Part shown: one piece after another, positions 24,515 through 32,987 of the stretch
How the letters are laid out: each line of letters begins with the position of its first letter
Numbering within the stretch: the first letter of the stretch is position 1
Assembly: GCA_000431235.1 (NCBI GenBank)
Contig: HF988719.1
Location: 48,440 to 112,439 of the forward strand
Length of the DNA stretch: 64,000 nucleotides
Reading direction: 5' to 3'
DNA from: Coprobacillus sp. CAG:698
GTDB taxonomy: Bacteria; Bacillota_I; Bacilli_A; ML615J-28; CAG-698
Notes under the pieces: model-generated
Seen by the model: the letters and a program-made list of their open reading frames with translations, nothing else
The model's database searches: none
Told to the model about the DNA's origin: nothing
Made by a program: the position numbers and the translations under genes

Positions 24515-27322
24515 ATGAAAAGTAAACGTATATTATTAATTATTATGATGCTTTTATTAAACATAATGTTTATAAATTGCAAAAAAGGTGAGAAAACAGA
24601 TTTAAATATTATAATAAGTAATCAAATATTTAATCAAAAAAATAGTGAATATCTTGTGTGCTTTACTGATAAAGATAATAAAAGTTTGGATAAAATACTA
24701 AAAGATTATACAGAAAGTACAAATAAAGATAAAGTTGCTTATAATGTTTATGTTGTAAAAGACTTAACTCAAAAAAACTCAGTAAATGTTTTGGATGGCA
24801 TAAAGAGTCTTAAGGATATTAAAATAAAAGAATATCCTACATTAGTCAAAGTTACTACTGTAAAAGGCGAAAAAGAAATCAAATACGTATGTAGTCAACT
24901 GCAAAATATAAATAATTATCTAAATGGATTATTAAGTAAATATAAAATAACTTATAAATTAAATGGTGGTAAACTCGAAAATGATGTAACAAAAGAATTT
25001 AGTGAGCCATCAGAATATGTTCTTCCTACACCAACTAAAAATGGTTATGTATTTGGTGGTTGGTATGAAGATAATAAGCTAGTCACAGAATTAGATTCAA
25101 AAAGTTATAAATTAGAAGCAAAATGGGTAGATAAATTTGATTATACTTATATAGAAGACAAAGAAATCTTTAATCAAAAAGAAACTAATTATCTTGTCTA
25201 TTTCATGAAAGATGATTGTCCGTATTGTGAAAAAATCAAAAACACAGTGTTAACTTATATCTACTTATCACAAAACAGCGCTTTAAAATTATATGTTGTT
25301 AATTTAAAAAATGATGGATTAAGATCAGATATTCTTAGACAATATACAGGTATTGAAGGGCAAAGCGATGACAAAGACATTTATGTTGACGGAGTAACAA
25401 AATGGAATGAGCTTTATATATCTGGAACCCCAACACTAATAAAGATTTCTGAAGAGAACAATGAACGATATAGTAGATTTATAACGATAGGAGCAACAAA
25501 TGTTTCTAAAAAATTATGGGAAATTTTATCTTCTAAAGATAAAGATGGATACAAAGTAAATGTTAACTATGATAATATAAACCTATCTTATTCGTTTGAA
25601 AGTTGGGAAAGAATAGTTCTTCCGAAAATTACTAAGGATGGATTAACTCTTGTTTGTTATGAAGAAAATGGACAGGTTATTGATTACTTTGTTAAAAGAA
25701 ATTATGAACTAAAACCAGTATGGGGAGAGTATGAATTTATAAACGACACTGATATCTTTGATATGCCAGATGATAAGTATTTAGTTTATTTTATGAAAAA
25801 TGATTGCCCATATTGTGAAGGGATTAAACAAAGTGTTTTAAAATATATCTATAAAAGTAGTAAAGAGCTTTATAAAGGAACACGAAAACTTTATGTGGTG
25901 AATTTAAAAAATGATAAATACACCTCTACTATATATAAGACATTTAATGGTTCAACCCTTCATGTTGATAATGCAACAACTATCGATGATCTTTATATCG
26001 CCCAAACGCCAACATTAATTGAAATAAACAAAAAAGTTGCTTCATTAAGTGCTGATTCTTCTTCGAGTGTTGTTGAGGCATTAGAAAATTATTTGGTTGT
26101 TGATGGAAAAGAAGGCGATACGCAATTATATGAAATTTCGTTTGAAATAGAGACTAAAGTTCTGTTTGAGGGAGTATATGTAGATTCTTTACCAACTATC
26201 AAATTGCATAAGTGGCAAACATTAGATAAACTTCCTGAGATTAGCATGGATGGCTTTTATCTTTTAGGATGGTTACTAGGAGAAGAAACTATTACAAGTA
26301 TAAATGGACAAAACGCTATTTTAAAGCCTTTGTGGGCTAGTAGCAAGTATTATGAGGAAATCGAAGACACACAGATATTTAATCAAAAAGAGAATAGATA
26401 TTTTGTCTATTTTATGAAAGATGGTTGTACGTATTGTGAGAAAGCAAAACCAAAAATTTTGGAATATGCTAGTAAAGCAAATACTGATAAATATAAAAAT
26501 TCCCCTAAAGTATATGTTGTCAATTTAAAGAAAAATGGTAAAGCCTCAAAGATTTTAAGAGAATATAAAGATAACGATAGTGGCACATTCGTTGATGGGG
26601 CAAAAAAATGGGATGAACTGTATATACCTTCAACACCTACTTTGATAGAAATATCAGGTACAAATCCTACTGCTAAACTAGCAGCAATTGGAACAACAAA
26701 TGTTGTAAATATATTAAATAGCAATCTAACAACTTCATCAACAGAAATTGGTGAAAAACAAAGTTATACAATCAATATTGATTTAGATTATGAAAATAAA
26801 AAAATTTCAATTAAATTCTTTAATCCAACAAATATTGTCTTGCCAAAATTTGATAGAGATGGATACGTTTATGCATATCTAATGGAAAATGATGTAGAAG
26901 TTACGGCCTTTGAAAAGAGGAATTACAATCTAAAAGTTAAGTGGATAAAAATTACTGATTATAAGAGTCTAAATCAAGATGAAGTCTTTAATGGAACAGA
27001 AGACAGTTATTATATTTTGTTTGTGAAAGAAGATACTAAAGATTTTGATGAAATAATTAAAAAAGTAATCAAAGCACAATATCAAAAAAAGATTCCTATA
27101 TATGTCATTGATGCGACGAAAGCGACATATGCAAGAGCGTATATAGGTTCGGATGGGGAAGGATATAATAACAAGTTTTATGTAAGCAAATCTAGGAGCT
27201 TGGAAGATTTGTATATTTATGCAACCCCATGTATTATTAAAATAAATAAAGGTGAAATCAATCAAATTATAGCCACTTTTTCAAAGAATGTCTCTTCAAC
27301 GTTGGATAAATTTATTGAGTAG
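24515..27322 (+). CDS. large lipoprotein with five thioredoxin-like domains alternating with InlB-type repeats
   Basis: A 935-residue exported protein: the N-terminal hydrophobic segment ends in MFINC (Cys22), a loose lipobox. Five modules follow, each starting with IFNQK-like text and a thioredoxin-type core ('YLVYFMKDDCPYCEKIK...LYVVNLK...LYI..TPTLI'). The middle three have CxxC (C235-P-Y-C238, C431-P-Y-C434, C638-T-Y-C641); the first (about 38-130) and last (about 820-935) lack it. All keep the cis-Pro region ('TPTLI', 'YPTLV', 'TPCII'). Between them sit beta-grasp repeats like the InlB B-repeat/Flg_new family (YKLNGG...LPTPTKNGYVFGGWYEDN...LEAKW, about 143-205, with decayed copies at about 350-400, 560-610 and 750-805). 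Likely a surface redox or thiol protein; the architecture is unfamiliar to me. Confidence 0.8.
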   Translation: MKSKRILLIIMMLLLNIMFINCKKGEKTDLNIIISNQIFNQKNSEYLVCFTDKDNKSLDKILKDYTESTNKDKVAYNVYVVKDLTQKNSVNVLDGIKSLKDIKIKEYPTLVKVTTVKGEKEIKYVCSQLQNINNYLNGLLSKYKITYKLNGGKLENDVTKEFSEPSEYVLPTPTKNGYVFGGWYEDNKLVTELDSKSYKLEAKWVDKFDYTYIEDKEIFNQKETNYLVYFMKDDCPYCEKIKNTVLTYIYLSQNSALKLYVVNLKNDGLRSDILRQYTGIEGQSDDKDIYVDGVTKWNELYISGTPTLIKISEENNERYSRFITIGATNVSKKLWEILSSKDKDGYKVNVNYDNINLSYSFESWERIVLPKITKDGLTLVCYEENGQVIDYFVKRNYELKPVWGEYEFINDTDIFDMPDDKYLVYFMKNDCPYCEGIKQSVLKYIYKSSKELYKGTRKLYVVNLKNDKYTSTIYKTFNGSTLHVDNATTIDDLYIAQTPTLIEINKKVASLSADSSSSVVEALENYLVVDGKEGDTQLYEISFEIETKVLFEGVYVDSLPTIKLHKWQTLDKLPEISMDGFYLLGWLLGEETITSINGQNAILKPLWASSKYYEEIEDTQIFNQKENRYFVYFMKDGCTYCEKAKPKILEYASKANTDKYKNSPKVYVVNLKKNGKASKILREYKDNDSGTFVDGAKKWDELYIPSTPTLIEISGTNPTAKLAAIGTTNVVNILNSNLTTSSTEIGEKQSYTINIDLDYENKKISIKFFNPTNIVLPKFDRDGYVYAYLMENDVEVTAFEKRNYNLKVKWIKITDYKSLNQDEVFNGTEDSYYILFVKEDTKDFDEIIKKVIKAQYQKKIPIYVIDATKATYARAYIGSDGEGYNNKFYVSKSRSLEDLYIYATPCIIKINKGEINQIIATFSKNVSSTLDKFIE

Positions 27323-27343
27323 TAAATAAAAAATAAAAAAAGA

Positions 27344-27372
27344 TTAACAAAAAAAATAATATATGATATAAT
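27344..27372 (+). promoter_or_regulatory. sigma-A promoter for the Ig-like lipoprotein
   Basis: TTAACA (27344-27349), 17 bp, TATAAT (27367-27372) with extended TGA. Confidence 0.7.
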
Positions 27373-27387
27373 TGTATATATGCTTTA

Positions 27388-27416
27388 GAAAGGAGCTGCA
27401 TTTTGCAGAGTAGTTT
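27388..27416 (+). promoter_or_regulatory. hairpin between Shine-Dalgarno and start codon
   Basis: AAAGGAG (27388-27394) is 22 nt upstream of the ATG at 27417, too far for normal initiation. Between them CTGCA (27396-27400) and TGCAG (27404-27408) form a small hairpin with a TTT loop, which would bring the two closer. No other start fits: an in-frame TAG lies at 27411. Confidence 0.5.
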
Positions 27417-28517
27417 ATGAAAAAGATAATAAGTTTTTTAACTGTTTTAATAGTTATTATGTTAGTTGGTTGTGCGACAACTTCTACAACTGATACTTTT
27501 AGATTTCAAGTGAGTGAATTAAAACTAAATGTCGGTGAGACAAAGAAACTTGATTTAATTATGGGTGACTTTTCAAAAAGCGAAGAAATAGTTGCTGAAC
27601 AAGTTGATAAACAAGCTGAATCGGGTAGTGTTAGAGTAATAAGCGCTGCTAATGGTGTTATCGAAATTGAAGCTACAAAAGTTGGAAAAGTACGTTTCCA
27701 AGCTTATATAAAAAATAAAACAAATGTTAAAGATACAATAACTATAACAATTGAAAATCCTAAAGTTAATATGATTAAAATAGGTTCAGACTCTGAAGAC
27801 CCAGCTACTGGAAAAATTGAAGTATATATTGATGAAACTGTGACATTAAAAGTAACTAGTACGCCAGAAATTGCAAATGCTGAATTTGTTTATGTATCAG
27901 GCAATGAAACAATAGCTAAGGTTGATTCTAATGGCGTTGTTACAGGAATGAACAAAGGCGTTACTAAAATATATGCTTACGAAAAAAATGATCCATCATT
28001 TAAAGCTGAAAAGGAAATCACAGTAAAATATGTTGATACTGCTAAAATTGAAACAGATAAAGAACAATACACATTAATAGCTGGTGAGACTTTACAAATC
28101 AAAGCAGTGGCCTATGATAAAAATGGCGAAACTCATGGTGTTGAACAAACATTCCGTTATACATCTTCTAGCTCTCGTTTAAAAGTATCTAAAGAAGGTG
28201 TTGTGACTTGTGAAAAAAGCGGAACATACACTGTAACTATTTTAGGTGGTAGTATTAGAAAATCTGTTAAAGTTATTGTTGAATATCCTACAGAAATTAA
28301 AACTGATACAATAACAATTAATAAAACAACTGCAAAAGTTATATTTTCTAACATTTTCTATGTTCAAAATTTAACTGGTGAGCTAGTTGAAGAAAGCAAT
28401 ATCATTACTATTGACGGTGCAAAAACAGGATTTACAATTAATGGTATTGGAACTTGTAAAGTAAGACTAACAAGCGGCGAATACACTAAAGTTGTTACTA
28501 TTGTAATTGTTGAATAG
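27417..28517 (+). CDS. lipoprotein with bacterial Ig-like (Big2) domains
   Basis: The 366 residues begin with a lipoprotein signal peptide ending in the lipobox LVGC (Cys19). The rest is beta-rich with at least two Big2-type Ig-like domains, about 115-200 (VYIDETVTLKVTS...IAKVDSNGVVTGMNKGVTKIYAY) and about 210-285 (LIAGETLQIKAVAYDKNG...LKVSKEGVVTCEKSGTYTV), and degenerate ones on both sides. Such domains are passive spacers or adhesins on the surface. The ribosome binding site is separated from ATG by a hairpin. It follows the thioredoxin-repeat lipoprotein gene but has its own promoter and a strong terminator. Confidence 0.85.
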   Translation: MKKIISFLTVLIVIMLVGCATTSTTDTFRFQVSELKLNVGETKKLDLIMGDFSKSEEIVAEQVDKQAESGSVRVISAANGVIEIEATKVGKVRFQAYIKNKTNVKDTITITIENPKVNMIKIGSDSEDPATGKIEVYIDETVTLKVTSTPEIANAEFVYVSGNETIAKVDSNGVVTGMNKGVTKIYAYEKNDPSFKAEKEITVKYVDTAKIETDKEQYTLIAGETLQIKAVAYDKNGETHGVEQTFRYTSSSSRLKVSKEGVVTCEKSGTYTVTILGGSIRKSVKVIVEYPTEIKTDTITINKTTAKVIFSNIFYVQNLTGELVEESNIITIDGAKTGFTINGIGTCKVRLTSGEYTKVVTIVIVE

Positions 28518-28522
28518 AATTT

Positions 28523-28553
28523 AATTAGGTAACTGTATAGTTACCTAATTTTT
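28523..28553 (+). terminator. strong rho-independent terminator
   Basis: AATTAGGTAACT (28523-28534) pairs perfectly with AGTTACCTAATT (28539-28550), GTAT loop, then TTT. Confidence 0.88.
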
Positions 28554-28561
28554 AAAGAGAC

Positions 28562-28590
28562 TTTAAATTAATAAAAAGATATGATATAAT
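28562..28590 (+). promoter_or_regulatory. promoter for the mnmG-rsmG-soj unit
   Basis: TTTAAA (28562-28567), 17 bp, TATAAT (28585-28590) with extended TGA. The -35 box is weak. Confidence 0.6.
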
Positions 28591-28624
28591 AGACATAAAT
28601 TAAATTAGAAGAAGGTAAATAGAT

Positions 28625-30529
28625 ATGTACGATATAATTGTTATAGGTGGAGGCCATGCAGGTGTTGAAGCTGCATTAGCTTCAGCAAGACTAGGAAACA
28701 AGACATTAATGGTTTTAGGAAATATAAATCGTATTTCCAATATGCCATGTAATCCTTCAATTGGTGGTCCTGCAAAAGGAATATTAGTGCGTGAAATAGA
28801 TGCGCTTGGTGGAGAAATGGGCAAAGCTGCCGATGCAACGTTATTACAAATGAAAATGCTTAATAGTTCAAAGGGACCAGCAGTAAGAGCTTTAAGAGCT
28901 CAATCAGATAAAGTTAGATATCCAAGATATATGAGAAATGTATGTATGAATACGGAAAATTTAAGTATTCTTGAAGCATTAGTTCGTGAACTAATAGTAA
29001 AAGAAAATACTGTTTGCGGGATAAAAACTGATAAAGAAGAAATTATGTGTAAAGCTGTCATTATTGCTAGTGGAACATATCTTGATTCACGTGTTCTTGT
29101 AGGTCATTCCTTCTGGCAAAGTGGACCAGATAATGAGAAAACGACTTCGGAATTATCAAAATCACTTAGAAGATTGGGCCTAGAACTAATCAGATTAAAA
29201 ACAGGAACTCCTCCACGTTTAAAGAAAGATACTATTGATTATTCTAAAACCAAACTTGAACCTGGTGATAAAATAGAATATCATTTCAGTGATGAAACAG
29301 AAAGTATTTTGCCTTATGACAAACAAAAGCCATGTTATTTAACTCGTACAACAAAAGAAACACATCAAATAATTATGGATAATCTTGATAAATCAAGTAT
29401 GTATGGAGGTATTGTTGAAGGTGTTGGCCCAAGATATTGCCCATCAATAGAAGATAAAGTTATGAGATTTAATACTAAAGAAAGTCATCAAGTATTCTTA
29501 GAACCTGAAAGCACAGAACCAGGAAGTGAAGAGTTTAATCAAATCTATCCTCAAGGTTTCTCAACATCTATGCCCCATGACGTTCAAGAAAAGATGATAA
29601 GAACTTTACCAGGATTAGAAAATGTAGTTATTTTAAAATATGCTTATGCGATTGAATATGATGCGATAAATCCATTAGAGTTAAAAGCTAATTTGGAAAC
29701 TAAAAAAATAAATAATTTGTTTTTTGCTGGCCAAGTTAATGGTACTAGTGGATATGAAGAAGCTGCGTGTCAAGGATTAATGGCAGGTATTAATGCAAAT
29801 CTAAAATTAAAAGGCAAAGAGCCATTAATTTTAAGAAGAGATGAAGCATATATAGGTGTTTTAATAGATGATTTAATAACCAAAGGTGTTAAAGATCCAT
29901 ATAGATTACTGACGTCACGTGCTGAATACAGGCTTTTATTAAGACATGATAATGCAAGCGAAAGATTAATAAAATATGGAAAAGAAGTCGGTTTAATTAG
30001 TGAAGAAAGATATAATAAATTCTTACTAAAAAGAGAGAAAATTGATGGAATAAAGAATAAATTAAAAGAAATATATATCACACCTAAAAATGAATTCAAT
30101 TCATATTTACTTGAAAATGGGAAATCAGTGATAAATGAAAAGGTTAATGCATATGATTTTCTAAAAAGACCTAATATAGATCTAGAAGATATTAGAACAT
30201 TTTTAGGAATGGATTTAGAAAAGGTTTTTGGAAAAGCTATAACAGAAGATTTAATTGTTGATCAATTATTGATAGAAATTAAATATGAAGGTTATATCAT
30301 AAAAGAATATCGAGAAGCTAGTAAATTAAAACAAATGGAATCGAGAAAAATACCAGAAGATATAAAGTATGAGGATGTTCCTAATGTTGCTAAAGAAGCA
30401 ATTGAAAAATTAAATAAAGTAAGACCAAGCACGCTTGCTCAAGCAAGTAGAATAAGTGGAGTTAATCCGAGTGATATAACAATGATACTTTTATATTTAG
30501 AAAGTAGAAAAAGACATGAAAATAAGTGA
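28625..30529 (+). CDS. mnmG: tRNA uridine-5-carboxymethylaminomethyl modification enzyme MnmG (GidA)
   Basis: With MnmE, MnmG installs the cmnm5 group on the wobble uridine of several tRNAs using FAD, NADH and methylene-THF. The 634 residues show the FAD-binding GGGHAGVEAALASARLG at the N-terminus, NPSIGGPAKG, the catalytic-region Cys in GPRYCPSIEDKVMRF, GQVNGTSGYEEAACQG, and the C-terminal helical domain that docks MnmE. It is the first gene of the mnmG-rsmG-soj series seen in many Bacillota. Its stop codon is TGA, evidence that TGA is not read as Trp. It overlaps rsmG by 14 bp. Confidence 0.97.
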   Translation: MYDIIVIGGGHAGVEAALASARLGNKTLMVLGNINRISNMPCNPSIGGPAKGILVREIDALGGEMGKAADATLLQMKMLNSSKGPAVRALRAQSDKVRYPRYMRNVCMNTENLSILEALVRELIVKENTVCGIKTDKEEIMCKAVIIASGTYLDSRVLVGHSFWQSGPDNEKTTSELSKSLRRLGLELIRLKTGTPPRLKKDTIDYSKTKLEPGDKIEYHFSDETESILPYDKQKPCYLTRTTKETHQIIMDNLDKSSMYGGIVEGVGPRYCPSIEDKVMRFNTKESHQVFLEPESTEPGSEEFNQIYPQGFSTSMPHDVQEKMIRTLPGLENVVILKYAYAIEYDAINPLELKANLETKKINNLFFAGQVNGTSGYEEAACQGLMAGINANLKLKGKEPLILRRDEAYIGVLIDDLITKGVKDPYRLLTSRAEYRLLLRHDNASERLIKYGKEVGLISEERYNKFLLKREKIDGIKNKLKEIYITPKNEFNSYLLENGKSVINEKVNAYDFLKRPNIDLEDIRTFLGMDLEKVFGKAITEDLIVDQLLIEIKYEGYIIKEYREASKLKQMESRKIPEDIKYEDVPNVAKEAIEKLNKVRPSTLAQASRISGVNPSDITMILLYLESRKRHENK

Positions 30530-31193
30530 TTTAATAAATGAAAATTTTGATAAGTTTCAATTATACTATAAGTTTTTAATAACTGAAAACGGAAAATATA
30601 ATCTTACAGCAATAACAATTGAAAATGAAGTTTTTATAAAACATTTTGAAGACTCTCTTGTATTAGAAAATGCATTAAACAAAGATTTAAATGGTTTAAG
30701 CTTATTAGACGTAGGTAGTGGAGCAGGATTTCCATCTATACCACTAAAAATATGTTATCCTAATCTTGATGTAACAATAATTGAACCAACTTCCAAAAGA
30801 GTTAATTTTATGAATGAAGTCATAAAATTGTTAGGTTTAAAGAAAATAAGAGTTATTTGTGGAAGAGCAGAAGACTTAGCAAGAGAAGACGAAGAAAACT
30901 ATGATATAGTTTGTGCTCGTGCTGTAGCAAATCTACCAGTATTATTAGAACTTTTATCAAGATTCTGTAAAGTGTCAGGTTATGTGTGCGCATACAAAGG
31001 CGACAAGGGATATGCAGAACTTAAGGAAAGTAAAAATGCCCTTAATGAGCTGAAATTAGAAATAAACAAAGTGTATGAATATGAGTTAAGCGAAAATCTT
31101 GGTACAAGAGAAATTATTGTTCTTCAAAAGAAAAATCATACACCAAACAAATATCCAAGAAGGTATTCAGAGATAAAGAAAAATCCTCTATAA
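30516..31193 (+). CDS. rsmG: 16S rRNA (guanine-527-N7)-methyltransferase RsmG (GidB)
   Basis: RsmG methylates G527 of 16S rRNA with SAM; loss gives low-level streptomycin resistance in other bacteria. The 225 residues contain the SAM motif LLDVGSGAGFPSIPLKI near residue 66, the downstream VTIIEPTSKRVNFMNEV, and the RAVANLPVLLEL block. It starts inside mnmG, so the two are translationally coupled, and lies 12 bp upstream of soj. Length and order are normal for the family. Confidence 0.95.
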   Translation: MKISDLINENFDKFQLYYKFLITENGKYNLTAITIENEVFIKHFEDSLVLENALNKDLNGLSLLDVGSGAGFPSIPLKICYPNLDVTIIEPTSKRVNFMNEVIKLLGLKKIRVICGRAEDLAREDEENYDIVCARAVANLPVLLELLSRFCKVSGYVCAYKGDKGYAELKESKNALNELKLEINKVYEYELSENLGTREIIVLQKKNHTPNKYPRRYSEIKKNPL

Positions 31194-31205
31194 AGGAGAA
31201 CTATT

Positions 31206-31988
31206 ATGGGAAAAATAATTGCTATATCTAATTGCAAAGGTGGAGTAGGAAAATCTACAGTGGCCGTAAATTTAGCTTCTGCTCTCGCTAAAGAGGGTAT
31301 GAGTGTGATTGTTATAGATTTAGATGAAAAAGCCAACACAACGCAAAGTTTAGGCGTAAATCGCGAATTTATAGCCTTTTCTTCGAACGATTTGCTTTTG
31401 GATACAAAAAGGCCATTAGATTGCATATTAAAAACACATTATGATAATTTAGACCTAGTTCCAGCGTGTTTAACAGAGCCAAGAATTGAAACGCAAATAA
31501 ATGCAAATGAAAAAGACAAATTTAAATTATCATCAAACATTAAAGTTATTAGTAATAAATATGATTATGTATTAATAGATTGTCCATCACTCTCTGGGAC
31601 AGTTGTAGAGAGTGCTTTATATGCTTCTGATTCTGTAATCATTCCTGTAGAATGTGAATATTATGCATATGATGCATTAACAAGTATGATTAATTTAATA
31701 AATAATATCCAGAAAAATAAAAAGAAAAAGAAAACTAATTTATTAATTGAAGGAATACTTATAAACAAGTTAGATAACAGAAATCTATTTGCATATAAGA
31801 TGGTAGAACAAATACAAAACGAATTTCCTGGCAAAACATTTAACACCATAATAGGTCGTTCAAGTCATATTGAAGCTTCACAATTTTCTCAAAAAAGTGT
31901 TATAGATTATGCAATTAATTGCCGTGGAAGTAAAGATTATCGTGAATTAGCAAAAGAAATAATTCGTAAAAATGAGGTAAAACAATGA
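31206..31988 (+). CDS. soj: ParA-family chromosome partition ATPase (Soj)
   Basis: A 260-residue Walker-type ATPase with the deviant Walker A CKGGVGKST (both lysines present), the DLDEKANTTQSLG segment and Walker B YDYVLIDCPS. In its usual partner system it works with Spo0J (ParB) and parS sites near the origin to position chromosomes and control DnaA. Here spo0J is not the next gene: the stop (TGA) overlaps the start of an MscS-type channel gene by 4 bp. No sequence resembling the parS consensus was noticed. Position after mnmG-rsmG supports Soj; MinD or a plasmid-type ParA is less likely. Confidence 0.88.
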   Translation: MGKIIAISNCKGGVGKSTVAVNLASALAKEGMSVIVIDLDEKANTTQSLGVNREFIAFSSNDLLLDTKRPLDCILKTHYDNLDLVPACLTEPRIETQINANEKDKFKLSSNIKVISNKYDYVLIDCPSLSGTVVESALYASDSVIIPVECEYYAYDALTSMINLINNIQKNKKKKKTNLLIEGILINKLDNRNLFAYKMVEQIQNEFPGKTFNTIIGRSSHIEASQFSQKSVIDYAINCRGSKDYRELAKEIIRKNEVKQ

Positions 31989-32779
31989 TTTTAAGCACTA
32001 TCTTCGAAAATATAGGAAGTTTCTTTAAAAATAATGCTTCTTCTTTGATTGCTACAATTTGCATAATCATTTCTCTTTTACTTGTTTATTTATTAAGTAA
32101 AATATTTCTAAATAGATATAAAAAGAAACATGAGAACAAAAATAAGAATGCTTGTTTGCTTGCTAATACAATAATGAAATGTTTATTTTATATTTTAATT
32201 CTTCTAACAATAATAATAGTTCTTTATGTTTGGGGAGTTAATGTAATAGCGATTTTAATTGGTATTTCGATAATATTAGTAGCATTTCTATTTGGAGCAC
32301 ATAAACTAATATATGATCTCATAAATGGAATGTGTATAATATTAGGTAATTATTATGAAGTTGATGATATTATTCAAATTGATGATTTTAAGGGCAAAGT
32401 AATAGAAATAACTCCAAGAATTACAAAAATAATTAACTGGAAAAATGAGATTAGAATAATTAATAACGGAAAAATAACAACAGTTACAAATTACTCAAAA
32501 GCTCCATCAGTTAACTTAATAGAATTAGAAATTGCTAGAAATGAAGATGTTGATAAAGTAATAAGTTTATTTGAGGAATCGTTAGTACAAATAAAAGATA
32601 GCTTTAAACAAATAATTGAAGGACCATACGTTACTGGAATAACAAAAATAACAGAAAAAGGATATAAATTAGGAATAATAACTAAAACAGAACCCGAAAA
32701 ACAATATGAAGTTGAAAGAGCATTATATAAATTCCTAAGAGATTTTATGATTGAAGAAGGCATAAAAACTCCAGAATAA
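31985..32779 (+). CDS. MscS-family mechanosensitive ion channel
   Basis: The 264 residues have three membrane segments (about 18-40, 58-82, 85-105); the third is followed by the pore-lining/beta-domain region HKLIYDLINGMCIILGNYYEVDDIIQIDDFKGKVIEITPRITKI, which matches the MscS beta domain with its characteristic 'GD.I.i....G.V..I..R.T.i' pattern. Such channels release solutes on hypo-osmotic shock. ATG at 31985 overlaps the soj stop (ATGA). In several Bacillota an MscS-type gene and a DUF951 gene lie just after soj-spo0J, so only spo0J seems to be missing from the block. Confidence 0.88.
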   Translation: MILSTIFENIGSFFKNNASSLIATICIIISLLLVYLLSKIFLNRYKKKHENKNKNACLLANTIMKCLFYILILLTIIIVLYVWGVNVIAILIGISIILVAFLFGAHKLIYDLINGMCIILGNYYEVDDIIQIDDFKGKVIEITPRITKIINWKNEIRIINNGKITTVTNYSKAPSVNLIELEIARNEDVDKVISLFEESLVQIKDSFKQIIEGPYVTGITKITEKGYKLGIITKTEPEKQYEVERALYKFLRDFMIEEGIKTPE

Positions 32780-32792
32780 AAAAGGTGATAAA

Positions 32793-32987
32793 ATGATAAC
32801 ATATAATTATAACGAAGGCGATATCTTGGTCTTCAAAAAAGATCATCCATGTGGAAGCAACACATGGAAAGTTTTAAAATATGGTGTAGACTGCAGGCTC
32901 GAGTGCACAGGATGTAATAGAGTTATAGTTCTATCAAGAGTTGAGATATCTAAACGTATTAAGAAGGTTTTAAAAGAAAATGATTAA
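32793..32987 (+). CDS. DUF951 family protein
   Basis: A 64-residue protein of the DUF951 family, recognised by KKDHPCGSNTWKVLKYGVDCRLECTGCNRVIVL. Four conserved positions (C in HPCG, C in DCRL and CTGC) suggest metal binding, but one of these cysteines may be lineage specific. Function is unknown; in Bacillus and Clostridium relatives it sits near soj/spo0J and ychF. ATG 32793 follows AAAGGTGAT. It overlaps the next ABC exporter gene by 8 bp. Confidence 0.88.
   Translation: MITYNYNEGDILVFKKDHPCGSNTWKVLKYGVDCRLECTGCNRVIVLSRVEISKRIKKVLKEND

Noticed and set aside
30527..31988. Mycoplasma-type genetic code (TGA as Trp), suggested by the AT-richness
   Set aside because: mnmG and soj end in TGA exactly where the families end and the next gene starts; Trp is written TGG in conserved proteins.
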